Source: CAYVUI01 sp964454745 (GTDB taxonomy: Bacteria > Planctomycetota > Phycisphaerae > Sedimentisphaerales > Anaerohalosphaeraceae). From it: a DNA stretch of 33,603 nt. The stretch lies in the NCBI GenBank assembly GCA_964454745.1, contig CAYVUI010000038.1:1-33603 (forward strand), written 5' to 3'. This document shows positions 16,102 through 24,320 of the stretch, in pieces. The translations under genes were made by a program, and so were the position numbers. Each line of letters starts with the position of its first letter. Positions within the stretch are counted from its first letter, which is position 1. The notes beneath the pieces are model-generated. The model saw only the letters and a list, made by a program, of their open reading frames with translations, did not search any database and was not told the DNA's origin.

Positions 16102-19100
16102 GTGGATAAAAACGGCAAAAATGACGTTTTCGCACAAATCGCACTGCAAAGAATACAGTATAGAGACAGCAACCTTGTCATCCCGGGGCCTCCCGAGCTG
16201 CCTGATAAATTCCTACCTTGCCAAAAAAATGATTCCTCTGCAAAATTTTCTCCGACGAAAAAAATCAAAACAAAAGAGGAACTGGATGCCCTTTTGCAGG
16301 AATGTCGTAAGGATCATAAAAAATTCACGCAAAACCTCGCCCCCAAACTTCCCCAAATCCGTCAACAAATCCCCTTGACGACCTTTGACTGGCGTATTGA
16401 AACCGAGCAAGACCAGCAGGATTTCTCTTCCGTGCTAAAGGGCGAAGGAAACTGGCAGCAGGTCAACATCCCCCACTACGGCGAACCCCTGGGCCTGGCA
16501 GCCACCTATTACCGGACCACGTTCAAGATCACGCAGAAACAGCTCGACACCGGCTGCGCCTTTATTCACTTCAAGGCCGTGGATTACAAAGCGCATGTTT
16601 TCATAAACGGGGCCTATCTCGGGTCACACGAAGGGTTTTTCGCTCCGTTTGAGTTTGATTTGACTTCTCATGCCCGCATTGGTGACAATACGCTGGTGGT
16701 AAAAGTTGAAAATGATTTTATCTTTGGTTCAAATAAATCCTGGGATCAGGCTTATTCGGGGGACAAACTGTACGCCGCCACGGGCCTTGGATATGACGAC
16801 CCCAATATTGGATGGCACCATTGCCCCCCCGGCATGGGAATCTACCAGGATGTTTACGTCGATTTTCGACCACGGACCTTTATCTCGGACATTTATGTCA
16901 GGCCGCTGCCTGAAAAAAAGTCAGCGCAGGCATGGATTGAAGTCTACAGTTGTGATATTGATTTCAAGAAAATCACACTGGAATTTTCGCTTTTTGGAAA
17001 AAACTTCAAAGAAACTATTTTCAAGAATCAAACTTATGAACCAAACTGTATTAACATATCCGGCCTGAATGATGACCTCAATATCGCCTTCGCCAAAGCC
17101 AACGGTACGTACAACAAGCCCATCGGCCTGTCCGTCGAAAAAGGCACAAACAACTTCGTAATCCCCTTTGAGATTCCTTCTTTCCGCTGGTGGAACCATG
17201 AAACTCCCTGGCTGTACGAACTCCAGGTCCGTCTTCTCAATGAAAAAGAAGAAGTCACAGATGTCTGCCCGCAGCATTTCGGCATGCGATCTTTCTCCAT
17301 GGACGAAAACAGTGATCCCAAAGGGGCATTGCTTATGAACAATCGTCCCATTCGTCTTCGAGGCGCGAACACGATGGGCTATATGCAGCAATCCGTCTTC
17401 AAAAAGGACTTCGATCAGCTTGTCGATGACATTCTTCTCGCAAAGATCTGCAACATGAATTTTCTTCGACTCACTCAGCGGCCCGTTCAGCCTGAAATAT
17501 ATGAATACTGTGATATGCTTGGTATGATGACCCAAACTGACCTGCCGCTCTTTGGATGTATTCGCCAAAATAAATACTGTGAAGCCCTAAAGCAGGTCGA
17601 AGAGATGGAAAAGCTTGTACGGTCCCATCCATGCAATATCATGGCCAGCTATATCAATGAACCGTTCCCAAACAGCTCAAACAAACCGCACAGGAATATT
17701 TCCCGAAAGGAAATGGAAAACTTTTTCAGGGCAGCCGACGACATCATTCATCGTCAAAACCCGGACCGGGTCATCAAACCCTGCGACGGTGATTACGACC
17801 CCCCGGCCCCGGGGATACAGGATCGACACTGCTATACGACGTGGTACAACGGACAGGGCGTCGAACTTGGAAGCCTGATGCGAGGGTATTGGCAACCCAC
17901 GAAAAAAGACTGGTATTATGGTTGCGGGGAGTTCGGGGCGGAAGGTCTGGAATCCGCGGACATTATGCAGAAGTACTACCCCCAAAACTGGTTGCCGCAA
18001 ACCCCTGACGAAGAAAAAACATGGTCCCCCTCGAGCATCGTGAAAGCGCAAACCGGCAACTTCCATTTTTTCTTCTACGACACACAGCAAAGCCTCAAAG
18101 ACTGGATAGAGGCAAGCCAGGAACATCAAAGATGGTCGATTCGCACACTTACCGAAGCATTTCGCAGAGACAACCGAATGATCAGCTTCGCCATTCACCT
18201 CTTCATCGATGCATTCCCCTCGGGATGGATGAAGACCATTATGGATTTCAAACGCAATCCCAAGAAAGCCTTCTTTGCGTATCGAGATGCACTCGAGCCG
18301 CTGCTGCCCACAATTCGAAGCGATCGATTTAAGTTTCACACGGGCGAAGAAATGAAATTTGAGGCCTGGATTTCAAATGACCTTCCGGAGGTTCCAAAAA
18401 ACTGCACCGTCCATTATCAACTGGAGCAGGACGGCCAGGTTCTTTTCTGTCAAAAAGCCAAGGCAGATATCGAACCGGCTTTCAGTACATTCCAGGGATA
18501 TGTGAAATTTGAGGCACCTTCGGTAGAAGAGAGAACCGCAATGACCCTGCGTATCGCCGTTATAGATGAACAATCCAACGTCCTTAATGATAACTGGATT
18601 GATATTGAAATTTTTCCCGCTTTATGCATCGAGCCGCCCCAGGTATATATTATCGGAAAAGCCGGCATCGCAGAAAAACTCGCGGAGGAAATCGGTGCAG
18701 AAATATGCCCTCTTGCCGAAGCCAAAACCATTCTCGTTGATGACTACCAGGAATATCAGTCTCGCAAAAATGCAGTTGACCAATCCGTAGAAAACGGGGC
18801 AACCGCTGTATTCCTGGAGATGAACAAAGATGGCGCTTATCAAATTGGTGACGGCAAAATCGAGGTCAAAACCAGCCGCTTTAATCCATTACACTTTGTA
18901 TCCCGAAAAACATCGCATCCGCTTGTAGAGAACATGCACTGGGATGATTTCAGGCTTTGGTACGCTCCCGGGGAAGACCGGATCAAGCCGATCATTGAAG
19001 CTACCTTCGAGACAGATGACTTTACTCCCGTACTGACCTCTGGAAACGCGGACAACCAGGCTCGCTGGCACAAAACCCTCGCAGTCGGTGAAAGGAAATA

Positions 19101-19245
19101 TGCCAAGGGCAGGTTTTACGTTTGCCAGGTTCAGCTCGCTGGCAGACTGGAGACGAATCCCACGGCAAAGCTTTTCACGTTGCGATTGCTGGGACTGACA
19201 ACGGTAAAGAAAGCCATGGACCAGCCCGTGTCGACATCAACCTGA
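16102..19245 (+). CDS. GH2 family glycoside hydrolase, cytosolic, with C-terminal Rossmann-like domain
   Basis: This 1047-residue enzyme is of the beta-galactosidase/beta-glucuronidase/beta-mannosidase type. After about 90 N-terminal residues there is a sugar-binding jelly roll (GLAATYYRTTFKI, AHVFINGAYLGSHEGFFAPFEFDLT). An Ig-like domain and a TIM barrel (LRLRGANTMGYMQ; residues about 415-760) follow. ASYINEP holds the predicted acid/base Glu520, and YGCGEFGAEG holds the predicted nucleophile Glu610. The last 180 residues contain an alpha/beta segment (VYIIGKAGIAEKLAEEIGAE... TAVFLEM) like the glutamine-amidotransferase-like domains attached to some sugar hydrolases. No signal peptide is visible, so it should act in the cytosol. 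The start is GTG 16102 with GAGG eight bases upstream. It is the first gene of the rightward operon. The exact sugar specificity is not predictable. Confidence 0.85.
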   Translation: MDKNGKNDVFAQIALQRIQYRDSNLVIPGPPELPDKFLPCQKNDSSAKFSPTKKIKTKEELDALLQECRKDHKKFTQNLAPKLPQIRQQIPLTTFDWRIETEQDQQDFSSVLKGEGNWQQVNIPHYGEPLGLAATYYRTTFKITQKQLDTGCAFIHFKAVDYKAHVFINGAYLGSHEGFFAPFEFDLTSHARIGDNTLVVKVENDFIFGSNKSWDQAYSGDKLYAATGLGYDDPNIGWHHCPPGMGIYQDVYVDFRPRTFISDIYVRPLPEKKSAQAWIEVYSCDIDFKKITLEFSLFGKNFKETIFKNQTYEPNCINISGLNDDLNIAFAKANGTYNKPIGLSVEKGTNNFVIPFEIPSFRWWNHETPWLYELQVRLLNEKEEVTDVCPQHFGMRSFSMDENSDPKGALLMNNRPIRLRGANTMGYMQQSVFKKDFDQLVDDILLAKICNMNFLRLTQRPVQPEIYEYCDMLGMMTQTDLPLFGCIRQNKYCEALKQVEEMEKLVRSHPCNIMASYINEPFPNSSNKPHRNISRKEMENFFRAADDIIHRQNPDRVIKPCDGDYDPPAPGIQDRHCYTTWYNGQGVELGSLMRGYWQPTKKDWYYGCGEFGAEGLESADIMQKYYPQNWLPQTPDEEKTWSPSSIVKAQTGNFHFFFYDTQQSLKDWIEASQEHQRWSIRTLTEAFRRDNRMISFAIHLFIDAFPSGWMKTIMDFKRNPKKAFFAYRDALEPLLPTIRSDRFKFHTGEEMKFEAWISNDLPEVPKNCTVHYQLEQDGQVLFCQKAKADIEPAFSTFQGYVKFEAPSVEERTAMTLRIAVIDEQSNVLNDNWIDIEIFPALCIEPPQVYIIGKAGIAEKLAEEIGAEICPLAEAKTILVDDYQEYQSRKNAVDQSVENGATAVFLEMNKDGAYQIGDGKIEVKTSRFNPLHFVSRKTSHPLVENMHWDDFRLWYAPGEDRIKPIIEATFETDDFTPVLTSGNADNQARWHKTLAVGERKYAKGRFYVCQVQLAGRLETNPTAKLFTLRLLGLTTVKKAMDQPVSTST

Positions 19246-19299
19246 CACGAAAACCTGCGGCGGGTATGAACCCCAGCTAAAAATTAAAAGGGGACAGAC

Positions 19300-20832
19300 A
19301 TGAAGACAAGGAGAGAGTTTCTTAAAGTCACGGCCGGGGTGCTTTCTGCTTTTTCTTTCCCGCACGCGATGGGCATGTCCAGGCCTCCGGTCAATCGACA
19401 GCCGAATATCCTTTTCATCCTGGTTGACGACCTGGGATGGATGGATGTGGGCTGCTATGGAAGTACTTTTTACGAGACACCGAATATCGACAAATTAGCC
19501 GCCCGGGGGATGAAGTTTACCAATGCTTATGCAGCAAGCCCCGTATGTTCGCCAACCCGGGCCAGTATTCATTCCGGCAAATATCCAGCCAGGATCGGGA
19601 TGAACTTCATCATGAACCGCGGCTTTACCGGACCGAAGTATAAACTGCAGGCACCGGAATGTGCGGATAAACTTGAGCTTTCCGAGGTGACCTTTGCCGA
19701 AGTTCTTCAGGCAAACGGCTATAAGACCTTTTTTGCCGGGAAATGGCACCTGGGAGAAGAAGAAAAATATTATCCTCACAATCAGGGCTTTGATATCAAC
19801 CTCGGAGGCCACAAAGGCGGTCAGCCGGCAACATACTTTTATCCCTATCAAAGTGACCAGTATGACGGTTATTTTAATGTTCCCGGTTTGCAGGAGGGTG
19901 GAAAACCCGGTGAATACCTGACAGACCGTCTAACAGAGGAAGCCATACACTTTATCCAAAAGAATCGGCAAAATCCCTTTTTGGCTTTCCTGTCTTATTA
20001 CAGTGTACACACCCCCCTGGAGTGCAAAAAGGAACTTGTTGATAAATATACCAAAAAAGCTCAACAACTGGGCAAAGATCAGTTCAAGGCTTTTGAAACA
20101 GAAGAACATGCCTCTGATAACAAACGAACGGAACAGGTAGAAACGACGTCGACAACCAAACTGATACAAGATCATGCGGTATACGCTGCGATGGTCGAGA
20201 CAGTTGACCATAACGTCGGGAAAATACTCGACACCCTTGAATCGCTCGACCTGGACGAAAAAACTACCGTGATATTCTTCTCTGATAACGGCGGCCTGAG
20301 CACTCACAACCAAATGTCTTATCAGGCGATACCGACATCCAATTTTCCTCTCAGGGCCGGCAAGGGCTGGCTCTATGAAGGCGGCATCAGGGAACCGCTC
20401 ATCATCACAAGCCCCGGCCTTACAAAGACAGGACAGATTTGCCATGAACCGGTTATCAGCATGGATTTGTACCCGACAATACTTGAAATTGCCGGTTACC
20501 CTTTGATGCCCCAAAAGCACATGGATGGCCTAAGCCTGGTTCCATTGTTACGGGGAGAGCAAAAAATTGAACGGAAAGCGATGTATTGGCACATGCCCCA
20601 CTACCACAGCAGCGGTGTTTCTCCATGCGGGGCCATACGCATGGGGGATTACAAATTGATTGAATATTTTGAAGACGACAGAACGGAACTGTACAATCTC
20701 AAAGAAGACATCCGTGAAGCCCGGGATTTATCAAAACAATTCCCGGAAAAAGTCAAACAAATGAAAGATTCTCTTGCCAAATGGCGAAAAGATGTAAATG
20801 CTGCAATGCCGGTAGAGTCCCATTTTGATTAA
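19300..20832 (+). CDS. S1-family (formylglycine-dependent) sulfatase, Tat-exported
   Basis: This 510-residue enzyme would hydrolyse sulfate esters on the polysaccharide or its oligosaccharides. The N terminus MKTRREFLKVTAG is a twin-arginine leader, so it is probably exported folded to the periplasm. NILFILVDDLGWMDVGCYG supplies metal-binding aspartates. The signature PVCSPTRASIHSGK (Cys83) is the CxPxR motif whose Cys must be converted to formylglycine. SDNGG near residue 328 and 'GKWHLG' near 147 are other active-site elements. 'LRAGKGWLYEGGIREPLI' and the C-terminal 'LYNLKED' block are also typical. Length is normal for the family. It starts 54 bases after the GH2 gene. No maturase (formylglycine-generating enzyme or anSME) is present in the window. 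The sulfate position and sugar cannot be assigned. Confidence 0.95.
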   Translation: MKTRREFLKVTAGVLSAFSFPHAMGMSRPPVNRQPNILFILVDDLGWMDVGCYGSTFYETPNIDKLAARGMKFTNAYAASPVCSPTRASIHSGKYPARIGMNFIMNRGFTGPKYKLQAPECADKLELSEVTFAEVLQANGYKTFFAGKWHLGEEEKYYPHNQGFDINLGGHKGGQPATYFYPYQSDQYDGYFNVPGLQEGGKPGEYLTDRLTEEAIHFIQKNRQNPFLAFLSYYSVHTPLECKKELVDKYTKKAQQLGKDQFKAFETEEHASDNKRTEQVETTSTTKLIQDHAVYAAMVETVDHNVGKILDTLESLDLDEKTTVIFFSDNGGLSTHNQMSYQAIPTSNFPLRAGKGWLYEGGIREPLIITSPGLTKTGQICHEPVISMDLYPTILEIAGYPLMPQKHMDGLSLVPLLRGEQKIERKAMYWHMPHYHSSGVSPCGAIRMGDYKLIEYFEDDRTELYNLKEDIREARDLSKQFPEKVKQMKDSLAKWRKDVNAAMPVESHFD

Positions 20833-20892
20833 CATTTTTCAGGGCTGATATTGCACAATTCCAATAGGATCAATATAGAAAGGAGCACAACG

Positions 20893-23259
20893 GTGAGATC
20901 GATTGGCTTGATACTGACAATTCTTATGATTTCAACACGGCTATACGCCTCTACTCTAATTACATGGGCCTCGGACCCTGTCAAACCCAACGAGGCCGTT
21001 CTCGTTGAGGGGTGGGACTTCAGCCAGGATTTAAAAGTGGAAATCGGACGATTGGCGGATGGTGAAACCGGCTCTCCTTCAAACAAGCAGTATAAAGTAG
21101 AAAGCTGGCACATCGTTGAGGCAATTCAACCCGACAAAAACGCTTTTAAATTCGTTTTGCCTGATTCCCTCCAACAGGGAATTTTTGTCTGCCGGGTGAA
21201 AACCAAAGATGGCGACGATGTACATCTTATTAACCGGCCCGACCCATGGTGGGTGCAGGGCAATAAAGCCGAAACCGCAAATCCCGGCAGTTGGATTCGT
21301 GTATTCGGCAAATCACTTTCATTCGATAATGCTTCCCCCTCGTTGACTATCGTAAAAAAAGGGTCCGGTGAGTTTATCTCACTGGTCCTGGAAAAAGTGA
21401 CTCCGGAGCAATTATGGGGCAAACTTGGAGAGAACATAGAATCCGGAGATTACGAAGTTTACGTCCACAACGGGTTCGGCGGCAGCAGTATGTGGATCAA
21501 AGCAGGCACGATTGCAGTAAGACCACAACACCAAGCCCCAAAAATGATTTACAACGTAACCGATTACGGCGTCAAGCCGTCTTTGCCAGGTTATTACTCA
21601 TGGAATCCGGACATGTTTTCAGTAAAACCGGATTCAAGCGATGGTTTGCAAAAAATACTGAACGCTGCCGGCAAAACCGGGGGGATTGTTTATTTACCCA
21701 GGGGGGTTTACAGTTGCTCAAAAATGCTCAATGTGCCCGAAAATGTAACCCTTCGCGGAGAAGGACGGCACCTTACGGCCATCGAATGGTCGGATACCGA
21801 TCCCCCGAGGCCGGCCTGCCTGTACGGAACCCGTAATTTTGCCGTCGAAGACATTAGCCTGTACGCACTGAATCACTATGCGGTTATCAGGGGCAACAGC
21901 GGCATTGAAGACCATTCGGGGAATATCTCCATTCGAAGTGTGATACTGCGGGCGGACCGGTTTCTGACCTGTGAAAGTGCAAGGCATTACGAAAATTACA
22001 AAGAGATTCTTGAGACACGTCGCAAGGACAATAACCGTGTGGGAGCATTGAATTTCGGCGGTCCGAACATTGAAATCACAGATTGCGATATCTATTCGTC
22101 AAGACTGGTCCTGAGCCTGGACAAATCCAGCGGGATCATCAGCGGCAACCGTTTTACGTCCCGGCCGGAGCACTGGAATATATTTATACGAGGTGCAAAC
22201 AAGCTTATTTTTGAAAAGAATCAATGCGCAGATGGTGGCGTAAGCATCAGCAATGTTCACCACTGCCCCCACTTTGACGAAAAAGGCGTTCGCCAGAGAC
22301 ACGCTACAAATACCCCCCGCGCAAGCTTTGTGTACTGTGCAAATAACGATTTTCGCGACAGTTACACAAAAGACCGCGACGGCGGGGTCAATTCTGATTT
22401 TCACTCCCCAACAGGCCTTTTCTTCGGGAAGGTAAAAAGGACAGAGGGAACAAAGGTTATCTTCGACGGGCAATTCTGGTCCAACCCGAGCAAGCACTGG
22501 CTTGGCGCTGCGGTCATTATCACAGACGGGAAAGGTGCAGGCCAGTATCGAAATGTTATCGCCTTTGAAGGTGACAATACGGTCATACTTGACAGAGCTT
22601 TCGACGTCGAGCCAGATGACGGTTCATGGACCACCGTCAGCAAGTCCATCGACCACCAAATCTACGCGGACAATACAATTTCAGATGCAGGAAATGGCAT
22701 TTTCTTCTGGTGTGGAGGCATCGAAAGCCTTGCGTGCAGAAATCGCATCATCCGCGCAGGAACAGTCAATGTAAACTCAATCTGGCATGGAGGCTTCTTA
22801 CCCGCGGTGAAACTTCAGTTTATCAACAATGAAATCCCCGAAGGCCTGAACTGGGGAGCGTCTTATATTCATCTGCGAGGTTCTCTCATCGGGGCAATCA
22901 GCTACCCCCCGGTATACGCTAGCAATCCTGAAAATATAAAAAATGAGCAAAAGCATTTCCAAAGTGATCGCCGTGCACCCAACTACCGGGGACCGATGAC
23001 GATGATGCAGGTAATACGCAACAACAGGATATTGAATAACGGCAGCTACTACATCGGCGGCATGGTAAAAAATGTTCTGCTTGACGGCAACTATATCGCG
23101 AATTCGGCAATCGGAGTGGAAATAACCCCCTCCGGCGGACGCTGGCAGGACTGGTTTGAGGGCGGGCCCCAAAATGTGCTGGTCCGGGGTACCAAAATGA
23201 TGAATGTAGCAATGCCGATCATCAATCAATGTGGAGATCAGACCGTTGTGATCGAATAA
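20893..23259 (+). CDS. Secreted pectate-lyase-3-type beta-helix protein
   Basis: This 788-residue exported protein has its start best placed at GTG 20893, preceded by AAAGGAG at eight bases. That gives the compact signal peptide VRSIGLILTILMISTRLYAS; the TTG at 20851 has no ribosome site and would bury the leader. Residues about 23-220 form two beta-rich domains (SDPVKPNEAVLVEGWDFS; NPGSWIRVFGKSLSF), resembling IPT/TIG folds. From about 228, 'YNVTDYGVKPS... SSDGLQKILNAAGKTGGIVYLPRGVYSC' is the hallmark opening of the pectate-lyase-3 / GH28-like beta-helix. Helical turns continue to the C terminus (VTLRGEGRHLTAI; GIISGNRFTS; VLLDGNYIANS). It may be a polysaccharide lyase or hydrolase acting outside the cytoplasm. 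No known catalytic triad could be identified. It lies between the sulfatase and the URO-D gene with short gaps. Confidence 0.8.
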   Translation: MRSIGLILTILMISTRLYASTLITWASDPVKPNEAVLVEGWDFSQDLKVEIGRLADGETGSPSNKQYKVESWHIVEAIQPDKNAFKFVLPDSLQQGIFVCRVKTKDGDDVHLINRPDPWWVQGNKAETANPGSWIRVFGKSLSFDNASPSLTIVKKGSGEFISLVLEKVTPEQLWGKLGENIESGDYEVYVHNGFGGSSMWIKAGTIAVRPQHQAPKMIYNVTDYGVKPSLPGYYSWNPDMFSVKPDSSDGLQKILNAAGKTGGIVYLPRGVYSCSKMLNVPENVTLRGEGRHLTAIEWSDTDPPRPACLYGTRNFAVEDISLYALNHYAVIRGNSGIEDHSGNISIRSVILRADRFLTCESARHYENYKEILETRRKDNNRVGALNFGGPNIEITDCDIYSSRLVLSLDKSSGIISGNRFTSRPEHWNIFIRGANKLIFEKNQCADGGVSISNVHHCPHFDEKGVRQRHATNTPRASFVYCANNDFRDSYTKDRDGGVNSDFHSPTGLFFGKVKRTEGTKVIFDGQFWSNPSKHWLGAAVIITDGKGAGQYRNVIAFEGDNTVILDRAFDVEPDDGSWTTVSKSIDHQIYADNTISDAGNGIFFWCGGIESLACRNRIIRAGTVNVNSIWHGGFLPAVKLQFINNEIPEGLNWGASYIHLRGSLIGAISYPPVYASNPENIKNEQKHFQSDRRAPNYRGPMTMMQVIRNNRILNNGSYYIGGMVKNVLLDGNYIANSAIGVEITPSGGRWQDWFEGGPQNVLVRGTKMMNVAMPIINQCGDQTVVIE

Positions 23260-23289
23260 GCACGTAATCTACATAACGAGATAAGAAAA

Positions 23290-24267
23290 ATGAATGCAAG
23301 AGAGATAATATTAGCCAATCTAAATCATGAGAATCCGCCGCGATGCGGAATGACATTCGACCGGGACAGAATCAATGATATGCTGGGGATACAGCCGGAG
23401 CTGGACACGGACAGGATGCGGCGGTGGGTCGAAGGAAACAAAGAGTTCTACACGGACGAATGGGGTAATGTATGGGTCCGGATGACGGGCGGGTGTGAGA
23501 AAGGTGAAATTCACAAGCCTGTTCTTGATACGTGGGACAAACTCGATGACCTGCAGGTACCCGACTACGAGAACCCTGCTCGATATGAACAGATGCAAAA
23601 AGCTTTTACGGCCTGTAAGGACAAATTCCGGGTCGCTCATATCGGTGGATGGATTTTCGATAACGCCAGGTATCTCAGGAAGATGGAAAACTATTTTATG
23701 GATATGGTTGCCTTTCCGGATCAGCTTAAAAAACTTCACACTTTGGTATGCGATGTCTACGAAGCCAAAATCCACGGGGCAGGCAACGCCGGTGCGGACG
23801 CCATATTTATAGGCGAAGACCTGGGCACACAGAATGGACTGTTATTCAGCCCGGAAATGTTTCAGGAGTATTTCAAAAAAGATTATACGCGACTGATACA
23901 GATCGCACATCATTACGATATGAAAGTTTTACTTCACTCCTGCGGTCTCAACTGGGACCTGCTGGACGATTTGATTGACGTGGGCATTGACTGCTTCCAA
24001 TTCGATCAGCCCGCTTTGTATGACATGCGCGCAATGGCTGAAAAGTTTACGGAAAGGAAGGTGGCCCTCTGGTCGCCGGTGGATATTCAGAAAGTAATGC
24101 CGACAGGCGATAAAGAGTATATAGAAAAACAGACAAAACAAATGCTTGATCTATTTGATGGTTTTTTGATCACAAAAAATTACCCGGATTTATTCGGCAT
24201 CGGCGTAAAAGAACAGTGGGATGACTGGGCGTATAATACCATTTTGGATTATTATAAGAACTCATAG
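23290..24267 (+). CDS. URO-D/MtaA-fold protein (methyltransferase-like), not a housekeeping heme gene
   Basis: This 325-residue cytosolic protein is of the uroporphyrinogen-decarboxylase fold, which also includes the methylcobamide:thiol methyltransferases MtaA, CmuA and relatives. 'REIILANLNHENPPRCGM' is the usual opening, 'DEWGNVWVRM' follows, and 'GADAIFIGEDLGTQNGLLFSPEMFQEYF' is typical of the MtaA-like branch. HSC (His216-Cys218) in 'VLLHSCGLNWDLLDDLIDVGID' matches the His-x-Cys zinc-ligand motif of the methyltransferases. It starts 30 bases after the beta-helix gene and is surrounded by glycan-degrading genes. A role in methyl-group transfer or demethylation of methylated sugars is therefore more likely than heme synthesis, but this is inference. 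No corrinoid protein is encoded nearby. Confidence 0.85.
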   Translation: MNAREIILANLNHENPPRCGMTFDRDRINDMLGIQPELDTDRMRRWVEGNKEFYTDEWGNVWVRMTGGCEKGEIHKPVLDTWDKLDDLQVPDYENPARYEQMQKAFTACKDKFRVAHIGGWIFDNARYLRKMENYFMDMVAFPDQLKKLHTLVCDVYEAKIHGAGNAGADAIFIGEDLGTQNGLLFSPEMFQEYFKKDYTRLIQIAHHYDMKVLLHSCGLNWDLLDDLIDVGIDCFQFDQPALYDMRAMAEKFTERKVALWSPVDIQKVMPTGDKEYIEKQTKQMLDLFDGFLITKNYPDLFGIGVKEQWDDWAYNTILDYYKNS

Positions 24268-24320
24268 CAAAGATTAGATTTGACAGGAACGACCTGACTC
24301 ATTAATAAGGACATGGGACC

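Noticed and set aside
16921..18339. Long minus-strand frames of 215 and 220 residues inside the GH2 gene
   Set aside because: They are antisense to a well-supported enzyme with catalytic motifs, and neither shows family motifs.
19930..20520. A 196-residue minus-strand frame inside the first sulfatase
   Set aside because: It is antisense to conserved sulfatase sequence, with no motif or start signal.
20851..20892. A TTG start for the pectate-lyase-3-type protein
   Set aside because: There is no ribosome site; GTG 20893 has AAAGGAG at ideal spacing and begins the signal peptide.
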